Assembly (NCBI GenBank): GCA_040285825.1
Contig: JAUPSS010000007.1
Span: 2,082,689-2,146,688, forward strand
Length of the DNA: 64,000 nt
Origin: Eukaryota sp. TZLM1-RC
Taxonomy: Eukaryota; Metamonada: BaSk clade
Direction: 5' to 3'
The notes under the pieces were generated by a model. It was not told the origin of the DNA. It saw only the letters and a program-made list of their open reading frames with translations, and did not search any database. Shown in pieces: positions 35,905 through 46,200 of this stretch (position 1 is its first letter; each line of letters begins with the position of its first letter). Position numbers and translations under genes: made by a program.

Positions 35905-35913
35905 CATTTGATC

Positions 35914-38900
35914 ATGGCAGAAAATGGATCCATTTACAATCAAACCTATCAGGATGGCCATCTTTATCAAAATCAGGACAATCAATTTCTGCCTCCTGAT
36001 CAGATAATTGACAAGATTAGAAAAGATGATTTAAATCTTTTAAAAAGAAAAAATGATGAGGAGTTTGATGAGTGGATTTCAAATCAAAAAGTGTTTTTAG
36101 TTTCAATTGCTATTGGAAGGTTTGATCAACACAACTTCTTTTTGGAAAGTAAATATTCGCTGCTGTTGAAAATGAGTGACCAAATTACGTCTTTACCTCA
36201 AATTGATATGAATGTTCAGGCGGAATTATTTGATAACGAAGAAATTTTACTTCGTAGATTTTCAAATATTATTGGTAATTATCAACCACATTGTTTTTTG
36301 AATCACAATTTAATCAAGTTTGATTTACAAGTTTTAAAGAATCGATTCAATTATTTTGGTTTACCATTTCCCACTGGTTCAGTTGATTCAACAGTGGATG
36401 TACTTAATCATCTTTCACCAAGATGGAGGGAAATTGTCATCAGGGAAAATGGTTTTTATCTTTTAGATACACTGGTGTTTGCAAAAAAATTCATCAAAAT
36501 CCAATATGGTCATAGTTTGGGGAATTTGGCCTACAAAATGATTGATGAGAAGAAAATCAAACTTCATCAACAATTCACCAATATTTTACCTGTTGATTGT
36601 TTAGCTACTACTCCACTGAGACAAACTTTAATTCAATATGGGCTTCAAGATTGTTCACTATGTCTGAAACTTTTCGTGCTGTTTCAGAAAGACAAATTTA
36701 TTTTATCATCTTATAAAACCATTCGAGCAACCGTCAACTCAATGGTCAAACATTCAAATGTGATACGCAAATTGAGAGAAACTGCTGTAAAATTTCAACA
36801 GTTACGTATTCACACCACATGTTGCTTAAAGCTGTATTTACAGTCTTGTTTTGAACGTAATTTGTCATTACCACGAATATCTGCCCAATTATATGAATCA
36901 TTAATGGCCAGAATTCGTTATATTTCAGCTGAGTATTATGGGCAAGAAATGGTGAAACCAAAGAGTGCATTTCCAGAGGATTTTGAAAACTTTGTTTATG
37001 GTGAAGGAGATTATAGATTATCGACCACCTTTGAACAACAAAAGTTGAACAAAACATTGAGTTATGTAGACCATTTGAGATATAGGCCTGAGTTTTTTCC
37101 ACGATTTCCAACTGATGGCTTCAGTAGACCACCTCAGTATATGGCCCCAGTAATGTTTACCAATTTTGAAAACAATTTGAAACTAAATTATGAAAAACAT
37201 ATTAATCGATTTATTAATGTTTACTTTGACAAAGTAGATGTGGAAAATGTGTTAGCAGAAATGCATAAGCTGGGTGGATACTCAACGCCACTGTCTACCA
37301 TTATTTCACTATATAGATTTAGGCTTCGTCAATTCAAAAACTTGTTTTTAGTTGATGATAGAGATTGCTTGAGTTCTTTGTTTCATCATCCTGAAAATAT
37401 TTCAGACCTTCTGAATGATGAATTTTTTGATTTATGTGAACAGCATGATATAAGAGGTAATGAACTTAGAGACATATTTGAAGGTCTTATTGAGCCTTTT
37501 CCTTGCCAAATTGAGAATTTGGTCACTGACGAGAATTTAGTTGATAACATATTTCCAGTGGATATTCATTTTCTTGCAGATGCTGTTGAAAAAGATCCTC
37601 AAATATTCCTAAAACCAACAATTACAATTGCCCAATATATCTCCAGTAGAGAGAAAAAACCTTATCATATTTCTCCTGTTTCAACCACTGTAGGCCCTGG
37701 ATATTTTCCTATTGATACAAGAACAATATGGACAATTATTAGACAAACATTGATGGACGATTTATTGCCTGATCAGAGATTAAAAATGTCCAATACATTA
37801 GCCCAAATTACGAAATTCAAACCACCTCAGCAATTTGACTTTTGGTCTAATATTCTCGATTTAAACCAGCCAATGTTCAAACAAAAGATTTATAAATTTA
37901 ACAACATTATCCACACAGATGGATTTAATATTGCAGTAGAATTTGTTCGTCGGGATTTACAAGATCAGAAATGTAAGCCAGACAACAAGGCTAGCATTTC
38001 TGATTTATATATTGATGATGTTGATGTTGATACTTTTCAAGACAAACGAATTGTTGTTTGTGATCCTGGAAAACGTGATTTATTGTATTTTGGGAGTAAA
38101 AAGACTGATCAAGAACTAGCCATGGTGCCTGAACATGAAACTGAACAGCAAAGAAATAGTCGGGTGATGAATCAAGACAAGAAGTACAAATGGTTAAGAA
38201 TGACTCAGATGTCCTGGTCTTTGAAAAGTAAGATGAATGAAAAGCAAAAACGATGGGCGACAAAGTATACTGAGGTAGATTACGACAGGAACCAGATGAT
38301 AGAGTCTTACGAAATGACAATTGAAGATGCAAACACCGAATTATCTGCGTTTGCTGCCAATTCAGCAACTTTTATAGATTTTTCCAACTATGTGGTTGCC
38401 AAACTTCGGCAAGTTTTTTTGACAATTGACTTTTACAGTTTTGACTTGTGGAGCATTCATAAAATGCAAGCTTTTATTCACAAGCAAAAGACTGAAAGTT
38501 GGTTGTTAAAAAGCCTTGTTCAGCAGTTTGGCAATCCAAAAGACATTTTAATACTAATGGGTGATTATGGTAAAAAAGGTTCCAAGAATTTGAAACATCA
38601 GAGACCTACTCGAGGCATTGGATGGATTCAATTTCTGAAAAGAAATGGATTTGAAGTATTGATGATTAATGAAGCTTTCACTTCAGCAAAATGTCCTGTT
38701 TGTTTTGAAAAGGTTAATACGTTTTTGAGAGTAGCAAATCCCAGATTCTATAGAAGAGAAAAGACTCCTGTTACTACATGTCATGGTTTATTAGCTTGTA
38801 ATAGTCAGAGTTGCAAACTCAGTAACAAAGGCTCAACAAAGCTCTTCAATAGAAATAAGCTGGCTTGTCTGAATATGTTTGCAATTGCTGAAGCGAGGAT

Positions 38901-38940
38901 GAGTGGTAATGAAAGGCCTCAGTATCTGTGTAGTAGATAG
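35914..38940 (+). CDS. Fanzor A: exonuclease-like domain fused to a Fanzor1-type protein, 1008 aa
   Basis: Intact ORF from ATG 35914 (an in-frame TAA lies at 35893) to TAG. Residues about 50-260 resemble the 3'-5' exonuclease domain of B-family DNA polymerases: Exo II N132-x3-F136-D137, a DTL..A block at D185, and Exo III Y242-x3-D246. An Exo I D-x-E is not visible, and no polymerase domain follows. Residues about 275-1008 are Fanzor1-like: RuvC-I VCDPG (D717), a GDYGKK block, RuvC-II INEAFTS (E920), zinc pairs C927/C930 and a later C..C, and RuvC-III FNRNKLACLN. At position 981 in RuvC-III the usual catalytic Asp is Asn. Fanzors are RNA-guided DNA nucleases; this one may lack cleavage. No terminal repeats were found. 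The YIPF4-like gene starts 98 bp downstream. Confidence 0.85.
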   Translation: MAENGSIYNQTYQDGHLYQNQDNQFLPPDQIIDKIRKDDLNLLKRKNDEEFDEWISNQKVFLVSIAIGRFDQHNFFLESKYSLLLKMSDQITSLPQIDMNVQAELFDNEEILLRRFSNIIGNYQPHCFLNHNLIKFDLQVLKNRFNYFGLPFPTGSVDSTVDVLNHLSPRWREIVIRENGFYLLDTLVFAKKFIKIQYGHSLGNLAYKMIDEKKIKLHQQFTNILPVDCLATTPLRQTLIQYGLQDCSLCLKLFVLFQKDKFILSSYKTIRATVNSMVKHSNVIRKLRETAVKFQQLRIHTTCCLKLYLQSCFERNLSLPRISAQLYESLMARIRYISAEYYGQEMVKPKSAFPEDFENFVYGEGDYRLSTTFEQQKLNKTLSYVDHLRYRPEFFPRFPTDGFSRPPQYMAPVMFTNFENNLKLNYEKHINRFINVYFDKVDVENVLAEMHKLGGYSTPLSTIISLYRFRLRQFKNLFLVDDRDCLSSLFHHPENISDLLNDEFFDLCEQHDIRGNELRDIFEGLIEPFPCQIENLVTDENLVDNIFPVDIHFLADAVEKDPQIFLKPTITIAQYISSREKKPYHISPVSTTVGPGYFPIDTRTIWTIIRQTLMDDLLPDQRLKMSNTLAQITKFKPPQQFDFWSNILDLNQPMFKQKIYKFNNIIHTDGFNIAVEFVRRDLQDQKCKPDNKASISDLYIDDVDVDTFQDKRIVVCDPGKRDLLYFGSKKTDQELAMVPEHETEQQRNSRVMNQDKKYKWLRMTQMSWSLKSKMNEKQKRWATKYTEVDYDRNQMIESYEMTIEDANTELSAFAANSATFIDFSNYVVAKLRQVFLTIDFYSFDLWSIHKMQAFIHKQKTESWLLKSLVQQFGNPKDILILMGDYGKKGSKNLKHQRPTRGIGWIQFLKRNGFEVLMINEAFTSAKCPVCFEKVNTFLRVANPRFYRREKTPVTTCHGLLACNSQSCKLSNKGSTKLFNRNKLACLNMFAIAEARMSGNERPQYLCSR

Positions 38941-39038
38941 TGATTGTAATTATTCCACACGAAAATTGATCGTGTATTTATGGGAATTTCCCACAAAAGA
39001 CAGCATCTTTTCCCAATTAAACTATCTTATCTATCAGA
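38941..39038 (+). other. 98-bp Fanzor A/YIPF4 spacer with two hairpins
   Basis: ACACG at 38957-38961 pairs with CGTGT at 38971-38975, and TGGGAATTTCCCA at 38981-38993 is a near-perfect palindrome. By position this could be the 3' scaffold/right end of the Fanzor A unit. It must also carry the promoter and 5' leader of the next gene. The function is inferred from position only. Confidence 0.35.
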
Positions 39039-39710
39039 ATGGAAGATTCACAGATTCCTCTTGATAGCGTGTTAGATCACATTGAAGAAATACCCGAACC
39101 ATCTTCCCCACCAACACAACAATCTACATCAAGAAAGTCTTCTGGGATTCGATGGTTCCTCAACCAGAACCAAGTTGATGTGTCGATGGAAGACGAAGCT
39201 CCATTGCTGGAAGAACTCGACATTGATCTTAAGTCCATTTCTAACAAACTTTTATACATTTTATTACCCTTCAAACACCCTCAGACAGACAGGCAATCAT
39301 TAGTTACAGCTGATTTCTATGGTCCTCTAGCAGTGATATTGCTATATGGATTACTGGTGTTTTGGCATAATTGGAGTTTTGCTGCCCTATCATGGTGCTT
39401 TTTGATCTGGCTTACAGGGTCCTTCCTTGTCTACTTTATCACAAAGGCGACAGGTGCTTCTGTTTCATATGCAGGCACTCTTGGTTTAATGGGCTATTCC
39501 ACTCTACCTTTAATCGTGGTTTACTTTCTCAACCTGTTGTTAACACCACAGTTCTTTTCCATTCTGCTTTCTATTGTTGGGATCTCTTGGAGCTCTTATT
39601 CTTCCGCTAACCTGCTGATAGCCAATGCCCCTGAAAGCAAGAAATGGCTCATCGTTTATCCAGCTGCCATTGTGTTTACGTTTCTACAGAGTTTGAGGTT
39701 GGGAGTGTAG
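39039..39710 (+). CDS. Yip1-domain membrane protein, YIPF4-like
   Basis: 223 aa. An acidic cytosolic N-terminus (about 80 aa) is followed by five hydrophobic segments. Conserved Yip1-family features: DFYGPLAVILLYG at the first membrane segment, a TGSFLVYF-type second segment, GYSTLPLIV in the third to fourth, and W-x2-YS-A in the fourth. The pattern is closest, from memory of the family, to YIPF4. Such proteins sit in Golgi/ER-Golgi membranes and bind Rab GTPases or help organise Golgi structure. Length is normal for the family. The start at 39039 is the first ATG of the frame. A hAT element is inserted about 100 bp after the stop. Confidence 0.85.
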   Translation: MEDSQIPLDSVLDHIEEIPEPSSPPTQQSTSRKSSGIRWFLNQNQVDVSMEDEAPLLEELDIDLKSISNKLLYILLPFKHPQTDRQSLVTADFYGPLAVILLYGLLVFWHNWSFAALSWCFLIWLTGSFLVYFITKATGASVSYAGTLGLMGYSTLPLIVVYFLNLLLTPQFFSILLSIVGISWSSYSSANLLIANAPESKKWLIVYPAAIVFTFLQSLRLGV

Positions 39711-39803
39711 TCACTGTGAATAAAATGTTTTTTTGCTATGTTTTTCTCAGGTAAATTGTCTTTTGAAAATAAAAACAAAAATTTTTGGACTTTGTTTTCA
39801 GTG

Positions 39804-39811
39804 GATTTTTC
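39804..39811. repeat. hAT target-site duplication, left
   Basis: GATTTTTC, repeated exactly at 42098-42105. Eight bases is diagnostic of hAT-superfamily insertion. Confidence 0.88.
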
Positions 39812-42097
39812 CAGCGTGGCACCTTTTTGCTTTCGCGAATGAAAAAAACGCACTTTTGAAAAAAACGCATTTTTTTTGTTGATCTTGAGGACCATTTCTT
39901 AAAAGCAAATTCTCATTACTCCAATACCACCTTATCTTTCCTTCTCCTCTTCTGTCATGCCTCGCAAACGAGACATCGCTTGGGATTACGTCATAGAACT
40001 TTCCTGTGATGACTCTGACCCAGATTGTACAATAAATCTTGATTCGCCCGAAGTTATTCCTATTGAAAAAAATTATACACACCAATGTGTTTATTGCTCC
40101 TTGAAGTACACTCCAGGTTCCGCTACGCGCATCAAAGACCATATTGTGGGAGTTCCACCAGGAGAGAGAAGCAACATCTCTGTTTGCATGGAGGCTCCCC
40201 GAAAAACAATAATGAAACTTTTAAATACTCAGCTTGACACACTATCTCCTTCTGCAAAAAAACGGCTATCTTTCATATCTGAAGGTGCTCCTATCAAGAA
40301 AAAACCATTAAATACATTTATTTCTAATAAATAATTGAAAGCCGCAAGAACAGCTGTTGGTGACTTTTTCTATGGCTGTGGAATACCATTGCGCATCATT
40401 AGAAGTAAGTGGTTCTGGAAAATGATCAAAGCAATTGCCGCAGCAGGCCCATCTGTCCAAAAAATCGGTTATAATGCTCTATGTACCACCATGCTCGATA
40501 ACCGTTACAAAGATGCAGTCACAGAAAGAAAAGCAGTCATTGACAACATTTCTGATATTGGATGCACAGTAATGGCAGACTCGTTCACCTCAGTGTCAAA
40601 ACATTTATTGACTGGTATCATGGCATCAACAGGTAACTCGGTAATACATTTGAAAACAGTCCATAACGATGCCGTGTCACAAAATGGTGACTACCTAAAA
40701 CAGGTTTTAGAACAGGTAATCAGTGAATTAAACGGAAAAGTCGTCAACATCGTGACTGACCAAGGTTCTGCTTATGTAAATGCTGGAAGCAGGATCCAGT
40801 CGGAGAATCCAAGCATCTCTTACAACTTCTGTGCATTTCATCTGCTTTCGAATTTCTTTAAAGATGTGTACAAACTACCTTTTGTGCGAGACATCATAAA
40901 AAGAGCTGTTGAGTTAGTAATGTTCCTCAAGAACCACCAGTTAATTTATGATGTTTTGAGAAACAATGGTAGTCGCTCATTGTCTACACCAGGGGACACC
41001 AGGTTTGCCACCAACTGGATACTTTTGGAAAGCTTACTTGGTGCGAAAGATAGTATAATAAGTATTTTTGGAGGGGAAAGCTATTTTGAATGGAGAAACC
41101 GATTATCAAGTACACTCAGGAACACGGCAGACCAATGGAACACAGTGTTACATGGTATTTCACTTTGGTTGGAGTTTGAAGAAATTTATAAATGTTGCTA
41201 TCCAGTTTTGAAGTTGTTAAAACTATTTGATTGTAATACGCCATTGTCCGCAGAAATTCTTTATTTGATAGAAGAGGCTAAAACTGAAATGATTAATTAT
41301 GATGGTATCATTATCACCGACGAGAGGAAGAATCTCATCATTGCATCGTTTGATGACCGAACCAGTCAATTAATAACCGATTTCTACGTTGCTTCTGCGA
41401 TGCTAAACCCAAAAAATTATCTTCCTGAAAGACTCATTTTTGCTGAACGGTTATTTGATATAAGTAAGTTTCAAGATTTTGTGTTAAAAATTACCAGTTA
41501 CGACAGTGATAAGGCACTAGATTTACTGCGTCAATTTTCTGTTTTTCAAAGATTCAATAATCACACAAGTTTTGGAAGGCCCTTAGCATTAGCAGGAAGA
41601 GAGAAAGAAAATTTTAATGCTATGATCTGGTGGCAGCAGTTTGGTTATGACGCACCTGAGCTTCAAAAATTGGCATTACAAGTGGTGTCCCAATTTGTGT
41701 CTGCTTCTGCAGTTGAGAGATTGTGGAGTCTACATGATTGGATTCATTCTAAGCGTAGAAATAGACTCACTGAAGAGCGTGTAAACAAATTAATAGCAGT
41801 GTATGATTTCCTGGCAAGTTGTCTTCAAGAAGAAGATTCTGAAGAAGACAACAAGACGGAAGATTGTATCGAAATATTGAATGTTTGCTGTCAGCTGTTA
41901 GAAGAAGAAGATTGACAGTCCTAGTTTCTAAGGCAATGAACTGATCTATTGTTGGTGTTTTAGTTTTACAATAAATTACAGTTACAATGTGTTTATTTGT
42001 TACATATAGTATAGAATTTCATCCAAATTAGAATATTCATTTGAAAAAAACGCAGCTCTGACGAAAAAAACGCATTTTCGTTGGGGGTGCAACTCTG
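39812..42097 (+). mobile_element. hAT-superfamily DNA transposon, 2286 bp
   Basis: Flanked by perfect 8-bp direct repeats. The termini are short inverted repeats: left CAGCGTGGCACC and, read inward from the right end, CAGAGTTGCACC, fitting the hAT CAG-type ends. GAAAAAAACGCA occurs twice near each end (39841, 39858, 42043, 42063), always on the plus strand; these are candidate transposase-binding subterminal repeats. One transposase gene fills the interior. Confidence 0.92.
39957..41915 (+). pseudogene. hAT transposase with one in-frame TAA
   Basis: ATG 39957. The first 125 codons contain a BED-type zinc finger (QCVYC ... H ... C pattern at about 42-80) and end with TAA at 40332-40334. The same frame then continues open to 41915 (526 codons). 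This part has the RNase-H-like core (MADSFTSVS, TDQGSAYVNAG, W near DTRFATNW) and the C-terminal hAT dimerisation region (SASAVERLWS and RRNRLTEERVNKL). Apart from the single TAA it appears complete, about 650 aa. The stop falls between the DNA-binding and catalytic parts. The transposase is likely inactive unless the stop is read through. Confidence 0.9.
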
Positions 42098-42105
42098 GAT
42101 TTTTC
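42098..42105. repeat. hAT target-site duplication, right
   Basis: Second copy of GATTTTTC directly after the element's right end. Confidence 0.88.
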
Positions 42106-43129
42106 AATTCTTATCTTGATTAATTCGATTTGTTTCGAACCCTATTTCATCGACAAATCAATATAATTGAATTTTCAATTAAGTCATTAGATGACTCACT
42201 GGTTGTCACCATTGATCTATGTAGTACTAAGCTTAACTCTGCAGTTGTTTTTGACTTTGTTTGACCTTGTTTCTGTGATGTTCATCAACAATGAATAGAA
42301 AATCAAACAGTGGTTAAGAAAATGTTAAGCAGGAACTGGGGGATTAACAAGAGGAGTCAAGTTTACCAGAATTATGATCAAACTCCATCAAAGAGAAACT
42401 TCAGGATGAACAAATTTTGAAAAAACACTAAAGATGTTACAGTCATAGTTGCAGAGTCTAGTGAATTTTCTTTGGAAAGATTCAAAACTACATTTTAGGA
42501 TGAGGTGTCAGGCTGTGAAGTCATTATTCATCTGTAATCAAAAACTTAATGAAGGTTGTTTTATGGCAAACAGAATGCCAAAGTGTCAGTAACATGCTCC
42601 GAAAAATGCACTTCAAATTTGTCAATCCAAATTTTAAGACAACGTAAGGAAAGTCTCATTGACTGAACATCATTCATGAAACGCATGCAAAAAGGGAGAA
42701 GTATCATAAGATCTCTCCTACTAATAGCCGATATTAGTCGTCTTTCTGAGCAATTAATTCATGATGCTGAAGGAAAAAACCTAATCTGGTAATTAGCAAC
42801 AATGTTTTTCCTATCAGAGCACCACTTTCTCCAGCATTTATGGGTATTGAAAACAGGAGTATTAAAATTGTTATTGGTCAATCAAAGAGATTGTCAGCTG
42901 AATCTACTGAAGTTTCCAACACTGAGTTTGATGAATCTGAAGAGAATGATGATGAAATTACTATTGTTAGTGAAAGCACTTTGGAAATTTGGAAAAAGGT
43001 CCTCAACATCCACCACAGTGCCTTGAACAAAAATGCCAATGGCTACCTTTTCAACGGTAGCATTCCGCCAGATGGCTTTGGTGTTTAAATTCAACTCAAA
43101 CTCAATCATTTGAAAATATTTATATTATA
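42106..43129. other. About 1 kb with no recognised gene
   Basis: AT-rich. A frame at 42840-43088 (+) encodes an acidic 82-residue stretch (STEVSNTEFDESEENDDEI) that could be an exon or decayed gene tail, but it resembles nothing I know. Otherwise no motif or transposon end was seen. Confidence 0.3.
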
Positions 43130-43266
43130 TGATGCCATCTGTGTCATATCATAACAAAGAGTAAGGATAAGTTTATTTGAATTTCACCGGCCCTTATAAA
43201 GGCCATCACTAGTGAAGTATACTATATAAATACAAATGTACTAGACTAATTGTCCACAGTACAACA
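43130..43266 (-). repeat. 3' LTR of the second-family Gypsy element (137 bp)
   Basis: Read on the minus strand it begins TGTTGTACTGTGG and ends GGCATCA. The preceding purine run AAAAAGGGGAAAAGG (43270-43284) is the polypurine tract and at the same time encodes the last residues of integrase (KKGKR). Confidence 0.88.
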
Positions 43267-46200
43267 CTACCTTTTCCCCTTTTTAGATCTCGAACGAGAG
43301 CTACGAGTACTGATTGCGGGGGAATTAGTCTTAGATTTGGAATTAGAAGACGCCTTCCGTTTCCTGTTAGTGCGAGGACTAATAGAGCGCAAATATGTTT
43401 GATATGCCTCAGTGCTTTTGACGTCAGCAACTGGGACATACGAAGTCTCGTTGCCATTACAAACTGCGGTACAATAAGGAACTTTATTATTATTCGAATC
43501 TACGTAATCAAAATGATCTATAATTTTAACAATTACAGATTCTTCCATATCGCCAGCAGCAATATTCTTATCCCAATCAAGATCTTCCTTAGAAAAGTCT
43601 GAAAGGTTTAGTTTACAATGATTTATACTAGCTGTAGATAACGAGCCAGTGACTAAGTTCTTGAGCAATAAACTTTTATTGGATTTCACTTCTTCAATGA
43701 GAAAAGGGCCAGCGAAGCAACCATGGAGTTTACCATTAGTTTTCAATCGCAACACTAAGTCTCCTATATTAAAAGGATTCCTTTGTAAGTTATTTTCAGG
43801 AAGTTGTTGAGCTTGCCTGAGCTCTGCCTCTTCTCTCTTTCTTGAGATTCTATCAAGTTTAGCTTCAAGGTCTTTAACAAAGGGGATAACGAAATTTGCT
43901 AATTTAATCAATTCAAACAAATTACTAGGATCAGACCTAGGGCTATGATCACTACCAAACATCAAATTGTATGGAGAGTGACCAGTAACTCTACTAGCAG
44001 TTGAATTTATTTGAAGTTGAACAATTGGGATATATTCACTCCAATTGCTATAATCACCAGAGTCCACCAAAATTTTTCTTAGACTTAGTAAAATGTCCCT
44101 GTGACGTCTTTCTACTAAACCATTGCTTTGTGAAAAGCTGGTTAGTGAACGACTTACTTCAATGTATAATAAATCGCATAACCCTTTAAATATGGCATTT
44201 GCAAATTCAATACCATTGTCACTGTGAATTAACAAAGGAATACCAAATATTGCGACAACGTTCCATAATAATTGGTTTGTAGCTTCCACTGCATTTAATT
44301 CCTTAATGGGGCATATGATCGTATATCTCGTAAACGAATCTACAAATACTATTAAATATTTAAATCCATTATCATCTTCCTGTAGTGGACCAATTGTATC
44401 TGCGTTTATTCTTGTAAACGGACGATCTGCCCATAGAGAGCCAGATGATTCGATGACTTTCCTGGATACAGGTGCAGTCTTTTGACAAGCAGGGCAACTC
44501 TTAATATGCATAATCATGTATTTGCGCATGTTAGGCCAAAAGTAATCACTTTCAAGTAATTTCTTTACACTAGTTGTCACGCTAGGATGACCAACATTTG
44601 CATGTCCATGAATGATAGTTAAAGTCTGCTTCTTTAAACTATCGGGGATAATAATCTTTCCACAATTGTTGGTGTATAATTGATTATTTGTATCATACTT
44701 GTAATCTTTGTAATTATCAGGGTTTGAATCAACATCTAACATTTGTTCTTGCCTAATTTTCGAAATCCAAGAGTCAAATAAATCAAATTTCGGATCCTCA
44801 ACAGCTTCTTTTAATGCAGATAAGCTATGAATCGTAGGAAGTTCAACTGTGGACGGTTGAGTAGTATCAACCCTTAACAAGTTAGCCTTAGTTAATATAT
44901 TCAAGTAAGGTAATTGTTCTTCAACTACGTGAGGTGCCAAATTTCTCACTTGTTGGACACGAGGGGCTGAAGGGTTTAGGTTTACTAATCTAGACAACAT
45001 GTCTGCCCAATAGTTCTCCTCGCCTGCTATATGGACTACATCGAAATTGAATTTTGACAATATCGGTAGCCACCTCTTAACAATTCTGTTCTTGTTAGGT
45101 GCTGATATCATATATGCTAGGTTTCTATGATCAGTGAATATTGTTAATTTCCTAGAAATTTAATAATTTTCTAAACTACTGTCAGTGAGAATTAATAATA
45201 TAGCGTACAGCTCTTTCTGAAGTACAGACCAATTCTTTTGAGAAGAGGATAATAATCTGCTAAAGAAAGCGATAGGTACAACCTTTCGATTAATTAGCGG
45301 TGTTGACGGATCTTTGGGTGGGTTTTCCTCTTGCCACATTACTCCACCAACTGCTACATCAGAAGCATCAGCACTTATTAGTACGTGTTTATCTTCAGAT
45401 GGTAGTTCGAGAGGGATGTTTGCCTTGATAAGATTAATAATTTTACCAAAAGCCTCATCTTGATCAGAAGTCCACTTGATCTTTGACGGTTTGTTCCTAG
45501 TCAATTTGTTGATTGGTTCTATCAAGTCAGACAAATTAGGTAACCAGTCACGTATATAAATGATTGAACCTATAAAACTCCCAACTTCAGGTAATGTCCT
45601 TGGTTTAGGTAGGTTAATTAGTCCCTCAATCCTTGTCTCGTCATTATAACGGGTTTTGTTTACAAAAATACTACCTAGAATTTTTATTTTATGTTTGCAA
45701 GTGGTAAAGCTACACTTGGGTAGGCCCAGGTTAACTCTAAAACGTTTAACGCGTTCTAGAACCGTACCTACTCTAGATAGAAATTCATCCAGGGTCGACG
45801 CTACTACTATTATATCATCGATATAAATAAATACGCCCTCAGAATCAAATATTTCCATCATCATGTTTTGAAAGACTGCAGGAACGTTTTTCAAACCAAA
45901 ACAAGCCCTTTTAAAACTGATCGACAAATCCGGGAATTGATACGGTAGTCTTATCAATATCCTCTTCTGCAATTTGGAGCTGCCAAAATGCCTTTGTTAA
46001 ATCTAGAGTCGCTATATAATTAGCTTTACTTAGAAATTTTAAGTTGTCGCTAATCCTGGGCAAATTTGCATCTACAGGTTTAGTTAAATTATTTACTCCA
46101 CCATTACCACTAACATCGCCAGTTAATCGTGGTTTCCTGTGATTAGGGTAAATCACTAGGCAGATGGGACTACTGAATTGAAATTTTGCCGGCACTGCAA

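Noticed and set aside
36000-36700. Fanzor A read as a DNA polymerase gene
   Set aside because: Only the exonuclease-like part resembles B-family polymerases. No palm motifs follow, and the rest carries Fanzor RuvC blocks and zinc pairs.
39077-39303. ORFs overlapping the YIPF4-like gene in other frames
   Set aside because: Shadow frames of a well-supported membrane protein gene.
25193-41915. Recurrent in-frame TAA as evidence of a reassigned genetic code
   Set aside because: TAA ends several sound genes (TFIIH p62, ADIP-like, the 414-aa gene). TAG and TGA also occur as nonsense codons in the decayed transposons. The standard code fits best.
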